This document shows, one piece after another, positions 1 to 11,614 of a stretch of DNA of 64,000 nt. A program made the translations under genes and the position numbers. Source of the stretch: Gemmatimonadaceae bacterium (GTDB taxonomy: Bacteria; Gemmatimonadota; Gemmatimonadetes; Gemmatimonadales; Gemmatimonadaceae). The stretch's first letter is position 1. Every line of letters begins with the position of its first letter. Below the pieces are notes generated by a model. The model was not told the DNA's origin. It ran no database searches and saw nothing but the letters and a program-made list of their open reading frames with translations. The stretch spans positions 267,682 through 331,681 of the forward strand of contig JANYHT010000050.1 in assembly GCA_025358925.1 (NCBI GenBank). The letters are read 5' to 3'.

Positions 1-2
1 TT

Positions 3-155
3 CGCGAGTTCGCGAGATTAAGTAATGCGCGCGTGCCATTCAGTCAGGCCTACGCGAAGTTCCTGGATACGCATTCGCTGTATGAAGTTGGACTTGATGC
101 CGGATTGTTCAAGTCGATTCGCCATACCGACGTAGGTCGAAAGATCGCGTTGTGA
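3..155 (+). CDS. C-terminal part of a VapB-like antitoxin (5' end outside window)
   Basis: Open frame from base 3 to TGA at 153-155 (..FSQAYAKFLDTHSLYEVGLDAGLFKSIRHTDVGRKIAL*); stop overlaps the GTG start of the downstream PIN-domain toxin (GTGA), typical of a TA pair. Confidence 0.5.
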   Translation, partial: REFARLSNARVPFSQAYAKFLDTHSLYEVGLDAGLFKSIRHTDVGRKIAL

Positions 156-586
156 GCCTTCGCTACTTGCTGGACACAAACGTCGTCTCGTCGCCGATAT
201 CGAAGTTGCCCAACGCTGAAATTGTGCAACGTCTCGCGATGGTCGGCCACGAATGCGCGATCTCGGCGCCGGTGTGGCACGAGCTCACTTACGGATGCCA
301 CCGACTGCCGAGCGGGAAACGACGCGCATCGCTTGAATCGTATTTACAAGACGTCGTGATCACGTCGTTTCCCGTACTTGCATACGACGAGCAGGCAGCA
401 CACCGGCACGGCCTGGAGCGCGTGCGACTTGAAGCGTTGGGTAAACCTGCTCCGTACGTCGACGGTCAGATCGCCGCAATTGCGTTCGTCAACAACTTGA
501 TCCTAGTCACGGACAACGTGAAGGATTTTTCGTCGTTCAGCGGTGTCACGGTCGAGAATTGGAGCAAGCGCCGCGGCCGACGCTGA
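152..586 (+). CDS. vapC: PIN-domain VapC-type toxin
   Basis: LLDTNVVS motif, conserved acidic residues, ..ILVTDNVKDF.. C-terminal motif of VapC/FitB PIN ribonucleases. Confidence 0.85.
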   Translation: MSLRYLLDTNVVSSPISKLPNAEIVQRLAMVGHECAISAPVWHELTYGCHRLPSGKRRASLESYLQDVVITSFPVLAYDEQAAHRHGLERVRLEALGKPAPYVDGQIAAIAFVNNLILVTDNVKDFSSFSGVTVENWSKRRGRR

Positions 587-590
587 GTCG

Positions 591-2891
591 CTAACCTCGC
601 AGTAGCTTCTCGCGACCCGTCAAGTACAACACCACGATCAACACCGCAAACGGAATCAGCGACAGCACATCGGCCATGGATCCGTTAAACATCGGATTGC
701 TCTCCGACATCTTTTCAACGGCACGATTGAGCCCCGCCATTGCCGGCACGCCCGCGAGAAACGCAATGATAATGCCGGCAATCGCACCTCCCGCGATATA
801 ACCAGACGCCATGAGCACACCCGGACTTTTATCGCCCTCGGCGATCAATTCATCAGGTGTGAGGTTGCGCGCCGCGTGCTTGCGTGCAATCCAGCGGTCA
901 ACTGCCCACCGAACAACGCCGCCAACAAACAGCGGTGCGGACGACGAGATGGGCAGGTACACGCCCACCGCGAAGGCAAGTGATGGAATGCCCGACAGCT
1001 CAAGCACAATTGCGATCATGGCGCCGAGCAGCACTAATCCCCACGGCAGTTTTCCGCCGAGTATGCCTTTGATGATGTAGGACATCAGCGTGGCTTTCGG
1101 CGCATCGAACTTTGGGACGTCTTGACCGTTCGCCAGTTTGCGAATGCTCCCATTGATGCCGGGATCGACGAAGTAAATTGGCTTTCCCGCGTCATTGACG
1201 AGATACTTTTCGGCGTTCCCACCGTTGGCGTCCTGGCGGTGCCACACCCAATAGTCGCGAGTGTCGGCGCTCGCGCCTGAGGCCATCAAGCCTTCAACAT
1301 GCTCGCGTCGTTGCAGCGTGCGCACGTCCACGGTTTCGCTGTTGCTCAGTGCCGCGCCGCCGCGTGTATTCGAATTCGCGCTCGCGACATCCACATATAC
1401 CGACCCTGCCGCGTTAAGACGCAGCAATACGGGTCCAAGTGCGACCGCAGAAATAAATGCGCCGATGAGGATCGCTATTTGTTGCGAGCGAGGGGTCGCG
1501 CCAATCAGAAATCCGGTTTTCAGATCTTGCGACGTGGACCCACCATTCGATGCCGCGATGCACACCACGGCGCCGATCGAGAGCGCGGTCACATAGTAGT
1601 TGCTGCCGGTCCATCCGAGAATGACGAACGCCAAGCACGTGAGCAGTAATGTTGCCACCGTCATGCCGGAAATCGGATTCGAAGACGAGCCAATTTCTCC
1701 AGTCAGCCGCGACGAGACGGTCACGAAAAGAAATCCAAAAATGACAATGAGTAGCGCCGCAGCGAGACGTGTACCGATACCGGTGCCACCGACATACAAC
1801 GGGCTCGCTGCAGCGAGCGCAACGACCAAGCCGATGATCCCAAGCAACACGACTTTCAACGAGAGATCGCGATCAGTGCGCACAGTCTCGCGCACGTTGG
1901 CCGTTGTTGAACTCGACACGTCGCGGAGACCTTCGCGCAGCCCGTGCCAGATAACAGGAAGTGAACGAAACACGCTGATAATTCCGCCGGCAGCGACCGC
2001 GCCTGCGCCGATGTACAACACGTAAGCATTTCGAATCGCGCCAGGGCTCATGTCTTTAATGAGGGCGCGCGTTTCGGGAGCGAGTGGTGTTGTGAGCGCT
2101 GCGCCGAAGTACGCGATCATCGGAATGAGCACGAGATACGCGAGTACACCGCCGGCAAACATGATGGACGCGACGCGCGGTCCGATGATGTAGCCAACGC
2201 CTAACAATTCAGGGGACACCTCCGTGGAAATCGATGCCGATGCAAATGGCGCACCGAAAACCTTTTCCGGCACATCCTTCCACGCGCGGAATGCGGACAT
2301 TGCCGTTTTGTACACGAGGCCGATGCCAAAGCCGGTGAAGATCGTACGCGCACTCGTGCCCGCGCCGCCCATTGCCTCTTGCTCACGTCGTGCGCTGTCG
2401 CTCGCCGCTGCGCGCGACTCCGCGTTTGCACCAGCCTTGAGCACTTCCGCGCACGCTGTGCCTTCGGGATACTTGAGAATGCCGTGTTGCGCGACGATAA
2501 GTGCACGTCGGAGTGGAATCATCATCAAAATTCCGAGCAAGCCGCCGAGTACCGCGACGAGGATGACACGGGCAATTTCGAGATCGAAACCGAGTATCAG
2601 AATGGCGGGCATCGTGACACCGATGCCGAACGCAATAGACTCACCGGCAGAGCCAGCAGTTTGGACAATGTTGTGCTCGAGAATTGTTGCGTCGCGAATA
2701 CCGAAGCGCGAGAACAGTCGGAACAACGTGATTGAAATAACGGCTACGGGAATAGACGCACTGACTGTCAGTCCAACTTTGAGCACCAGGTACAGCGATG
2801 AGGCACCGAAGATGAGACCGAGCAGCGATCCGACGATAAGCGGGATCGGCGTGAGCTCACGCAGACGGGTGCTTGGGGCGATGTAGGACAA
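591..2891 (-). CDS. OPT family oligopeptide transporter
   Basis: 766-aa polytopic protein; ..GLIFGASSLYLVLKVGLTVSASIPVAVISI.. and ..KYPEGTACAEVLKAG.. typical of the OPT superfamily. Confidence 0.9.
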   Translation of the reverse strand: MSYIAPSTRLRELTPIPLIVGSLLGLIFGASSLYLVLKVGLTVSASIPVAVISITLFRLFSRFGIRDATILEHNIVQTAGSAGESIAFGIGVTMPAILILGFDLEIARVILVAVLGGLLGILMMIPLRRALIVAQHGILKYPEGTACAEVLKAGANAESRAAASDSARREQEAMGGAGTSARTIFTGFGIGLVYKTAMSAFRAWKDVPEKVFGAPFASASISTEVSPELLGVGYIIGPRVASIMFAGGVLAYLVLIPMIAYFGAALTTPLAPETRALIKDMSPGAIRNAYVLYIGAGAVAAGGIISVFRSLPVIWHGLREGLRDVSSSTTANVRETVRTDRDLSLKVVLLGIIGLVVALAAASPLYVGGTGIGTRLAAALLIVIFGFLFVTVSSRLTGEIGSSSNPISGMTVATLLLTCLAFVILGWTGSNYYVTALSIGAVVCIAASNGGSTSQDLKTGFLIGATPRSQQIAILIGAFISAVALGPVLLRLNAAGSVYVDVASANSNTRGGAALSNSETVDVRTLQRREHVEGLMASGASADTRDYWVWHRQDANGGNAEKYLVNDAGKPIYFVDPGINGSIRKLANGQDVPKFDAPKATLMSYIIKGILGGKLPWGLVLLGAMIAIVLELSGIPSLAFAVGVYLPISSSAPLFVGGVVRWAVDRWIARKHAARNLTPDELIAEGDKSPGVLMASGYIAGGAIAGIIIAFLAGVPAMAGLNRAVEKMSESNPMFNGSMADVLSLIPFAVLIVVLYLTGREKLLRG

Positions 2892-2974
2892 TCGGGGCTC
2901 GGCGGGAGGTGAGTGCGGTTTCGGAGAATGTCGACTTCTGACCGGTGCCGCGCCAGTTTTCTATCCCATTTTGC

Positions 2975-3259
2975 TCAGTATTCGTGCTGCTCCACACAAT
3001 GGAGAATCCGAACGCGCGGATTCGACATTACCGTCCCTTCAACACGTTGCCAGATCGCCCGCATGGCGTTCACGAATGTTTCTGCGCCTTCCTGGGAATC
3101 GAAATCCAGATCCACCGCCACAATGTGAACGTCGCCCACTGGTTGAAAGACGCGATAGCGGCGAACGCCCGATGCTTCCCGTTGGGCGGGGTCACGATCA
3201 AAAGCCGCCTTCCACCCATCGAAGTCGCGGACGGGATGTTCGATCTGCACGGTGTACAT
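2975..3259 (-). CDS. small ABM-like (dimeric alpha/beta barrel) protein
   Basis: MYTVQIEHPVRDFDGWKAAFDRDPAQREASGVRRYRVFQPVGD.. resembles Dabb/ABM monooxygenase-like small proteins. Confidence 0.6.
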   Translation of the reverse strand: MYTVQIEHPVRDFDGWKAAFDRDPAQREASGVRRYRVFQPVGDVHIVAVDLDFDSQEGAETFVNAMRAIWQRVEGTVMSNPRVRILHCVEQHEY

Positions 3260-3402
3260 CTCAACTCCGGGAACGTGGATGTAGGATACGCGGCGTGTCG
3301 CCGACGCTCAGTCGACGGCGAGAATGTGCGGTCGAGTGCACGTTCTGTCGAGGAGCGCACGCGGAAGCGTCACGTCAACACTTCAATGCGCTGCAACGCC
3401 GT

Positions 3403-3651
3403 TCACCGCATGCCGCGTACCTCAAAGACATAACTCACATACTCGCGCTCGCGATACGCATAACTCTTGGCATCATCCGCAATCGTTACCTCCTGCACGA
3501 GCAACAATCCTGGCCGCCGTGCCGCTGACGAAGAGACGCGCCAATACCCACAGTTGAAAATTGCGCGCGACGTATGCGGAGACGATGACGCGGTTGGGAA
3601 GCATTTCATGGTGCCGTACCCCCGCACCAAAATTTGGTTACTCACGCTCAT
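3403..3651 (-). CDS. hypothetical protein
   Basis: MSVSNQILVRGYG..; start overlaps the 3' end of the upstream ORF (stop at 3638), consistent with an operon; no family recognised. Confidence 0.35.
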   Translation of the reverse strand: MSVSNQILVRGYGTMKCFPTASSSPHTSRAIFNCGYWRVSSSAARRPGLLLVQEVTIADDAKSYAYREREYVSYVFEVRGMR

Positions 3652-4066
3652 GCTCTGTCCATTCATCCGGCGACAACAGCCGTTGCGCCATCCAATCACT
3701 TAAGCGCGCGGACGTAGGCGCGCTGCTCGGCGCGTCATCGCGGAGCACGCGTTCGGCATAGTCGCGCACAATCGCAGCCTTCGCGACATGCCAAAGAGCA
3801 ACGGCCGCCGTGCGCGACCCAAGCGGCTCGCGCGTTGGCACACCGGCTTCGCGCACCACACTGCGCAAATACGCCGACACTTGAACCTCGGTCGCATTCG
3901 CATCCACCATGCCAAACACAATGGTCGCCTGCTCATCGAGCCACTCGCCGTCGCTTTTGTCGAACCGTTCAAAGAAGTGACGGAGCACCTTCCGTAAATG
4001 AGGAAGCGCAGACTCACCGCGATCAATCCAGTTGTTTGCTTGCGCGTTCATCATTGACTTACGCAT
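3638..4066 (-). CDS. hypothetical protein
   Basis: Internal start MRKSMMNAQANNWIDRGESALPHLRKVLRHFFERF.. preferred over the upstream 4270 start because the preceding residues are low quality. Confidence 0.5.
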   Translation of the reverse strand: MRKSMMNAQANNWIDRGESALPHLRKVLRHFFERFDKSDGEWLDEQATIVFGMVDANATEVQVSAYLRSVVREAGVPTREPLGSRTAAVALWHVAKAAIVRDYAERVLRDDAPSSAPTSARLSDWMAQRLLSPDEWTEHERE

Positions 4067-4151
4067 TGCGGTTCTCGTCAAAGGGAGAAACAGCATATGA
4101 AAACGGCGACCCGGTGAGGACGAATCGCCGTTCTCTGCAACTGATAACCAG

Positions 4152-5297
<1,146 letters not shown>

Positions 5298-5477
5298 CAG
5301 CGGTATGCGTGGAAAATGCTGGACAGTCAGGAGTGCGGGAGGATGCGCGAGAGTATGTCGGGGAGCGCCGAGTGTGGCAAGGAGAAGGGACGAGGTGCGT
5401 GTGCTGTCGGTAAAGCGCAGATCGTGGTAAGATTGGCTCGTCTTCACGTCGTCGTACATTCTGCCACGAGATTCCGC

Positions 5478-6446
5478 ATGAGCGTTACCAATAGCAGGAC
5501 ACGACGGCTGCTCGTGACGTTGATCGCGCGCCGAGGGCGTTTGCGCACGCGGCACTTACTCACGCTGATGTTGTTCTTCACCGTTCTCCCTCAGGGCGCG
5601 CGCGCGCAAAACGAGGCCGCGTTGCGTGCGGCACTTGAGGGCCGGATGCTCACGGTGAAGATCGACATGCCGGGCACGAGCAAGGGTATCGATGTGTTTC
5701 CCCAGGAACCGATGCCGGTGGATTGGCGCGAAGTCGCGCAGCGCCTCAAGGACAATGGCACGTCGCTCAAGATTGGACAGTCCAGCATGATTACGAAAGT
5801 TGTCGTCAAGAAAGATTCGCACATTGAAGTGCAACTCGGCGGCGGCGGTTACGGGACGTTTGGCGACAACACCGGCTCGTCCGTTTCATCGAATGAGGAG
5901 AGCGATAGCAAACGCGAACGCACGCTCCGTGATTCTATTAAGGCCACGCCGAACGGTGACAAGAAAAAGCAACTCGAAAAAGATTTATCAAGTGCGCGTG
6001 GCGAACGCGAGCGCGAGAATTCGCGCACACGTGCGGCGGCCGAACAGGCCAGTGCGGCGCTGCAGGCCAATCTTCGCGTGAAGCGTGTAGAAAGTGGCAG
6101 CCGATTTAACGTTCGCTTCCGACATGGCATCCCGGCCGAGGCGCTGACGGCAGATGGAATACTGCGCGCATTAGCGCAACTGGCGGATATTGCTGGAGGT
6201 GCCAAGCTGACGGGTGCCGCGTTGCCGACGAATAGCCCGAGCGGCAATGCCAACGCCTTGCTGACGTTGAAAAAAGGGCTTTCGATTGCCGATGTCGAAA
6301 CACTTTTCGGACCGGCGAATACGGCAGCGGAGTCGAAAGAAGGATCACTCACGCTGATGAAGCGCATCTATGCGTACGATGGAAAGAAACTCGTAATGTC
6401 GTTTGTGAATGGCGTGCTGATCGACTACGTGATCGCGCCGCAGTAA
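5478..6446 (+). CDS. secreted hypothetical protein
   Basis: MSVTNSRTRRLLVTLIARRGRLRTRHLLTLMLFFTVLPQGARAQ signal-like segment; rest unassigned. Confidence 0.65.
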   Translation: MSVTNSRTRRLLVTLIARRGRLRTRHLLTLMLFFTVLPQGARAQNEAALRAALEGRMLTVKIDMPGTSKGIDVFPQEPMPVDWREVAQRLKDNGTSLKIGQSSMITKVVVKKDSHIEVQLGGGGYGTFGDNTGSSVSSNEESDSKRERTLRDSIKATPNGDKKKQLEKDLSSARGERERENSRTRAAAEQASAALQANLRVKRVESGSRFNVRFRHGIPAEALTADGILRALAQLADIAGGAKLTGAALPTNSPSGNANALLTLKKGLSIADVETLFGPANTAAESKEGSLTLMKRIYAYDGKKLVMSFVNGVLIDYVIAPQ

Positions 6447-6599
6447 CGCCCGCCTGGCATACGGAGTGTGCCACGGTCGAGTCTGTTGGGCAGTGTTCGG
6501 CACGCGACGTGCACCTCCAATACAATACTATGACAGTATAACTGCGCCGCTCACTACAGGTTTTCTCGTGCCAAATAGATACGCCGGCTTGGTCGTGAT

Positions 6600-9500
6600 A
6601 TGACCGTTCAGCAAGACGGGGCGCCGGTTGTGCCGCTTGAGGCGGTGCTGTGCACTGACGTGCTCCATCAGCGACCGGCTCGTGAGCCCGACTACCTCGC
6701 CGAAAATCGCGCACTCCTCGCCCTCTCGAATTCGGTCGTAACGTCGCCGCACACTATTTTGCAGGTGTTGACCGAGAAAATCGTGAAGGTGTTGGGCGTA
6801 GATTCGGCCGGTGTGAGTTTGTTGGCGCATGATGGTAAAACATTTTATTGGCCTGCCGTCGCCGGTCTGTGGCAACCGCATTTAGGCGGTGGCACTCCTC
6901 GCGATTTTGGACCGTGCGGCGACGTGCTCGATTGCAATGCGCCGTTACTCTTCGCGCACCCGGAGCGCCGGTACACCTATCTGTCGTCCGCGAGTTTGGC
7001 AGCCAGCGAGTGTTTGCTCGTGCCGTTTCACGTCGATGGTGAAGCGATCGGTACTATTTGGGCCATTATACACGACGATGTTCGCACGTTTGACGGCGAG
7101 GACTTGCGACAACTCACGAGTCTCGGCGCATTTGCATCGGTAGCGTATCAGGCGCAGAAACGGGCGGTCGCGGAGCAGCTTCGCGCTACGCAAGCATTGC
7201 ACGATGCGGTGCAGTCCAGTGAAGCGATGAAAGCTCTTATCTCGGAACTACGTGAGAGCCACGATGGATTGCGCCGATCTGAATCGAACCTGCGTGATTT
7301 CGTTGACAACGCAGCGATCGGTTTGCATTGGGTTGGGCCGGACGGTGAGATTCTGTGGGCGAATCAAACCGAGCTGGACATGCTCGGGTACACGCACGAC
7401 GAGTACATCGGTCAAAACATCATCGAGTTTCACGACGATAAACGTGTTATTGCGGATATTCTCGCGCGGTTGCTGAAGGGTGAGACGTTGCAGGACCACG
7501 AAGCGACCCTGCGCACTAAGGATGGGTCGCTACGACATGTGATGATCAATTCCAATGCACTTTTTGAGAACGATGTGTTCGTGCATACGCGCTGCTTTAC
7601 GCGTGACGTTACTGATCGTCAAAGCGCAGATTACGCACTGCGCGAGAGCGAAGCGTTCAATCGCAGCATCATCGAGAGTAGCCCTGACTGCATTAAGGTC
7701 CTTGATCTCGATGGAACATTGCGCGCCTTGCTACGCGGGAAGGAACTGCTCGGTATCACCGAGGTTGCCCCGTACATCGGCCGCTCGTGGTTTGACACGT
7801 GGGCGGGTGATGATCGGCGTGCGGCGGAAGAAGCGGTTGCACAGGCGCGGGGGGGCGGGGCGGGGAGTTTTGTCGGGTACTACCGAACGACGCGTGGTGA
7901 CCCGAAATGGTGGGATGTTGCGGTGTCGCCAATTCTTGACGCCAGTGGTCGGCCTTCGCGACTCCTCGCGGTGTCGCGTGACGTCACGCACCGTAAGCGC
8001 GCTGAGCTGAACTTGGCGTTTCTTGCCTCGGTCACGCAGGATTTGCCGAGTTTGATGAGCATCGAGGAGATGATGCAAACGGTCGGTGAGCGTCTCGGCG
8101 CCTACCTCAATCTTTCGCTGTGCGCTTTTGTAGAAATTGACGAGTCGGCGGCGCAAGTCGTGATCGCGCACGATTGGCACCGCGACGATGTGCCAGGGCT
8201 CGTTGGTGTCTATGCGCTCAGCGACTTTGTCGGACCGCAGTTTATCCAACAAGCGCGCGCGGGTGAGGTGATTGTTGTGCGGGACACCGTGACGGATCCG
8301 CGCACGGACGCCCCAACGTTTGCGTCCCTCAAAATCAGTTCGTTCGTTTGCGCGCCCCTCATTTTGGATGGCGTCTGGCGCTTCGCGCTTTGCCTGTATC
8401 AGTCGGTCGCGTACGATTGGCGCGACGATGAAATTGAGATCGCGCGTGAACTCGCGAGGCGTGTGTGGGCGCGCATGGAACGTATTCGCACCGACGAGGC
8501 GCTACGCGAATCCGAAGCGCGCTATCGCACGCTCTTCAATTCGATTGACGAAGGATTTTGCGTGATCGAGATGATTTTCGACGACGACGAACGGGCAGTT
8601 GACTACCGTTACCTGGAAGTAAACCCGATGTTCGAACGTCAGACCGGCATGTACGATGTGATTGGCAAGCGGGTCAGCGAATTCTTGCCGAACCTGGAAC
8701 CGCATTGGTATGAAATGTACGGCAAAGTCGCACTGACGGGCGAAGCCGTTCGCGTCATGGATGAAGTGAAGGGTTTGGGTCGCTGGATTGATATTTATGC
8801 CTGTCGATTTGGTGCGCCTGAAAGCCGGAAAGTCGCGGTCGTATTCAATGATATTACGGAACGCCGAAAAGCCGAGGATGCGCTACGCCTCAGTGAAGAA
8901 CGGTTTCGGGCGCTGTTTGATCGAGGTCCGATTGCGATGTATTCCTGTGATACGACGGGTGTCATCCGGCAATTCAACCCGAGTGCGGTTGAGTTGTGGG
9001 GACGGCAGCCGTATGCGGGAGATACCGACGAACAGTTTCGCGGCGCGTTCAAGTTTTTCCTCCCGACCGGAGAGCGCGTCCTTCACCAGGACACGTTGAT
9101 GTCGAAGGTGCTCAGAGGCGAACTCTCTTCAGCACAGAATCGGGAGATGGTTATCGAGCGCCCAGATGGCATTCGACTCACGGTCATCACCAATATCGTC
9201 CCCCTTTTCGATGATCGAGGCGATATTACCGGTGCGATGAACTGTTTTTACGACATCACCGAACGCAGTCGTTTAGAGCAGAAAACTCAAGAGCAAGCAG
9301 CCGCATTAGTTGACCTCGATCGACGGAAAGACGAATTTCTGGCGATGCTCAGTCATGAGCTGCGCAATCCGTTGGCGCCGATCTCGAATGCGGTGCACAT
9401 ACTGCGCTTGCACAAGAACGAAGATCCCGTGCAACAGCAGGCGCGCGGTATCATTGAACGGCAAGTCGGGCAGCTCAAGCATCTGGTAGACGATCTGTTG

Positions 9501-10427
9501 GAAATTTCTCGCGTCTCGACGGGCCGCGTACAACTGCGTCAGGAACGCGTGCTCGTGAGCGGTATTGTGGAACGGGCGATCGAAACGGCGCAACCGCTGA
9601 TCAAACAGCGTGGGCACGAACTGACCATCACGTTACCGTTGCATCCGGTCTGGTTGTATGCAGATGCGGCGCGTATGGAGCAGGTGATCGTAAACTTGCT
9701 CACCAACGCGGCAAAATACACGGACGACGGTGGCCGTATTGCGCTGACGGTTGCCGAAGAAGGTGACACCGTGCTGTTGCGTGTACGTGATTCGGGGATC
9801 GGTATCGCTCCTGAGTTAATGCCGCACATCTTCGATCTGTTTACGCAAGCCGACCGCTCGCTCGATCGATCACAAGGTGGGTTAGGTATTGGACTCTGTC
9901 TCGTACAGCGACTTGTGGAATTGCATGGCGGCACGGTGAAGGCATTGAGCGAAGTTGGGAAAGGCAGCGAGTTCGTGATCCAACTCCCGGTCGCGCCCCG
10001 TACCGACATCGCACCGCCACGTGCAGTGACGGACGCGGGACAGACGATCGTCGATCGTCGCCGCGTTCTTATTGTCGACGATAACGTCGATACGGCACAG
10101 AGTCTCGCGTTACTCTTGCTGGCCTCCGGGCATGACGTGCGCATCTCGCACGACGGACCCAGTGCCGTTGATGCTGCGATCGACTTTCATCCGGACGTGG
10201 CGCTCATGGATATTGGTTTGCCGGGATTTGATGGGTATACCGCGGCGCAACGCATGCGTGAACAAGCAGTGCTCAGCCGGACGGTGCTCGTTGCGGTGAC
10301 AGGATACGGTCAAGTGCAAGACCGCGAGCGGGCATTCACAATGGGATTCAATCATCATCTGGTGAAACCGGTCAACTTTCTCGAAGTGCAACGTATCCTG
10401 AAGGGCGGCGCAACCGCAGCACCGTGA
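6600..10427 (+). CDS. hybrid sensor histidine kinase (multiple GAF/PAS, HisKA, HATPase_c, C-terminal receiver)
   Basis: 1275 aa; SHELRNPLAPISNAVHILR H-box, VIVNLLTNAAKYTDDGG N-box, GIGIAPELMPHIFDLFTQ / GGLGIGLCLVQRLVELHGG G-boxes, ..VLIVDDNVDTAQSLALLLLASGHDV.. receiver; several PAS and two GAF-like segments upstream. Confidence 0.93.
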   Translation: MTVQQDGAPVVPLEAVLCTDVLHQRPAREPDYLAENRALLALSNSVVTSPHTILQVLTEKIVKVLGVDSAGVSLLAHDGKTFYWPAVAGLWQPHLGGGTPRDFGPCGDVLDCNAPLLFAHPERRYTYLSSASLAASECLLVPFHVDGEAIGTIWAIIHDDVRTFDGEDLRQLTSLGAFASVAYQAQKRAVAEQLRATQALHDAVQSSEAMKALISELRESHDGLRRSESNLRDFVDNAAIGLHWVGPDGEILWANQTELDMLGYTHDEYIGQNIIEFHDDKRVIADILARLLKGETLQDHEATLRTKDGSLRHVMINSNALFENDVFVHTRCFTRDVTDRQSADYALRESEAFNRSIIESSPDCIKVLDLDGTLRALLRGKELLGITEVAPYIGRSWFDTWAGDDRRAAEEAVAQARGGGAGSFVGYYRTTRGDPKWWDVAVSPILDASGRPSRLLAVSRDVTHRKRAELNLAFLASVTQDLPSLMSIEEMMQTVGERLGAYLNLSLCAFVEIDESAAQVVIAHDWHRDDVPGLVGVYALSDFVGPQFIQQARAGEVIVVRDTVTDPRTDAPTFASLKISSFVCAPLILDGVWRFALCLYQSVAYDWRDDEIEIARELARRVWARMERIRTDEALRESEARYRTLFNSIDEGFCVIEMIFDDDERAVDYRYLEVNPMFERQTGMYDVIGKRVSEFLPNLEPHWYEMYGKVALTGEAVRVMDEVKGLGRWIDIYACRFGAPESRKVAVVFNDITERRKAEDALRLSEERFRALFDRGPIAMYSCDTTGVIRQFNPSAVELWGRQPYAGDTDEQFRGAFKFFLPTGERVLHQDTLMSKVLRGELSSAQNREMVIERPDGIRLTVITNIVPLFDDRGDITGAMNCFYDITERSRLEQKTQEQAAALVDLDRRKDEFLAMLSHELRNPLAPISNAVHILRLHKNEDPVQQQARGIIERQVGQLKHLVDDLLEISRVSTGRVQLRQERVLVSGIVERAIETAQPLIKQRGHELTITLPLHPVWLYADAARMEQVIVNLLTNAAKYTDDGGRIALTVAEEGDTVLLRVRDSGIGIAPELMPHIFDLFTQADRSLDRSQGGLGIGLCLVQRLVELHGGTVKALSEVGKGSEFVIQLPVAPRTDIAPPRAVTDAGQTIVDRRRVLIVDDNVDTAQSLALLLLASGHDVRISHDGPSAVDAAIDFHPDVALMDIGLPGFDGYTAAQRMREQAVLSRTVLVAVTGYGQVQDRERAFTMGFNHHLVKPVNFLEVQRILKGGATAAP

Positions 10428-11605
10428 ACGGTAAAACTGTGCCCCTCGTTCTGTCGATTGCGGTATCGCTGCACTGCAGCAACGCAGTCGAAACCGTAAC
10501 TGTTGCCAGGCCATTCAGTCCATCAGTACCATCGTACAACGCCAAACAATCCGTCGCGAGTTCATTTGAACTGTTGGGCGGCTATCGATTGCAATCTGAT
10601 TTCGCCAGCGAAGGTCTCGCGTTAATCCGAGATGCCGATGGATTTGTCGTACAAGCCATGGCCGGTGCAAATGCGCAGACATCGAGCGTGCATCTGTACG
10701 ACATCAGCACACGGTTCGGCGCGGGGCGTGATGTGAGCGCGTACCCAATCCTCGTGCCAATCAGAACGTGGACGGTTAGCGAGTTATTTCCGCGCTTACT
10801 CGCGCGACAGAATCTGCGCGACCTTTCTGTCAGCACTACCGCGTCGGGCTACGACGTGCTCGGCATTGGACGCGTGTACTACAACACAAGTCCGCGCGCA
10901 TTTTCGCAAATCAACGTACGTGAGATACGTAGTGGCGGCACGGTGTTAGGCGCAACACGAGAAATCGCCGTCGATCTTCCCGAACAAGAATTCTCTGGCT
11001 TCATCAAGCATGACGACGGCCAGTTGGACGTGAAAGAAATTGGCGCCGGTGCGTACGACTCGGGGCAGGGCTCGGTAGCGGGTTTGAGTTACGCGACGCA
11101 GCGGAGTGACGGGTCGTGGCAGCGCGTGCTCGCACCGCCAATGTTTGGTGATCTGACGTCGCCCCGATTGCCCCGTGATTCGGGCTACTCATGCACAGAC
11201 CCACCAAGTTGGGTGTGTATACCACCGGTGGGTGACAAAGGCGTGTGGTCGACAGAGCGTATCGGCGGTGGTGGCGTGCGGTACGGGAATAATTTGCTCT
11301 TCATTCCTATGCTTGGTTACGGCGAACGGAACTACGGCAAGCAATCGTACACGTTTGGTGATGCCGCAAAGGATCAAGCTGTTGCCTATTTTTTCAGAAC
11401 CAATTCCGTCACTGGAAAAATGGAATTCCAAAGTTTTGATCGATGGGTGCATGCGAGTGCAGGTGAGCCAGTGCTTGGTGTTGCGCTGGGACGCATTCGT
11501 GGTCTTCCGGATCTATTGCTTTTCGTCGTAAAATCCATGGCATGGAAGGCGGGTGCGTATCAAGACGGCTCGGTACTCCAGGTATTTCGCATCAACGGTG
11601 CTTAA
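10424..11605 (+). CDS. secreted hypothetical protein overlapping the histidine kinase stop codon
   Basis: GTG start overlaps the kinase TGA (..CCGTGAAC..), suggesting translational coupling; no family recognised. Confidence 0.6.
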   Translation: MNGKTVPLVLSIAVSLHCSNAVETVTVARPFSPSVPSYNAKQSVASSFELLGGYRLQSDFASEGLALIRDADGFVVQAMAGANAQTSSVHLYDISTRFGAGRDVSAYPILVPIRTWTVSELFPRLLARQNLRDLSVSTTASGYDVLGIGRVYYNTSPRAFSQINVREIRSGGTVLGATREIAVDLPEQEFSGFIKHDDGQLDVKEIGAGAYDSGQGSVAGLSYATQRSDGSWQRVLAPPMFGDLTSPRLPRDSGYSCTDPPSWVCIPPVGDKGVWSTERIGGGGVRYGNNLLFIPMLGYGERNYGKQSYTFGDAAKDQAVAYFFRTNSVTGKMEFQSFDRWVHASAGEPVLGVALGRIRGLPDLLLFVVKSMAWKAGAYQDGSVLQVFRINGA

Positions 11606-11614
11606 CGACCTCAT

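Noticed and set aside
2224-2886. 220-aa plus-strand ORF opposite the OPT transporter
   Set aside because: Antisense to a well supported membrane transporter; no domain signal.
10424-10427. Kinase and downstream ORF as a single programmed-frameshift product
   Set aside because: The downstream ORF begins with its own signal-like segment and the overlap is an ordinary start/stop overlap.
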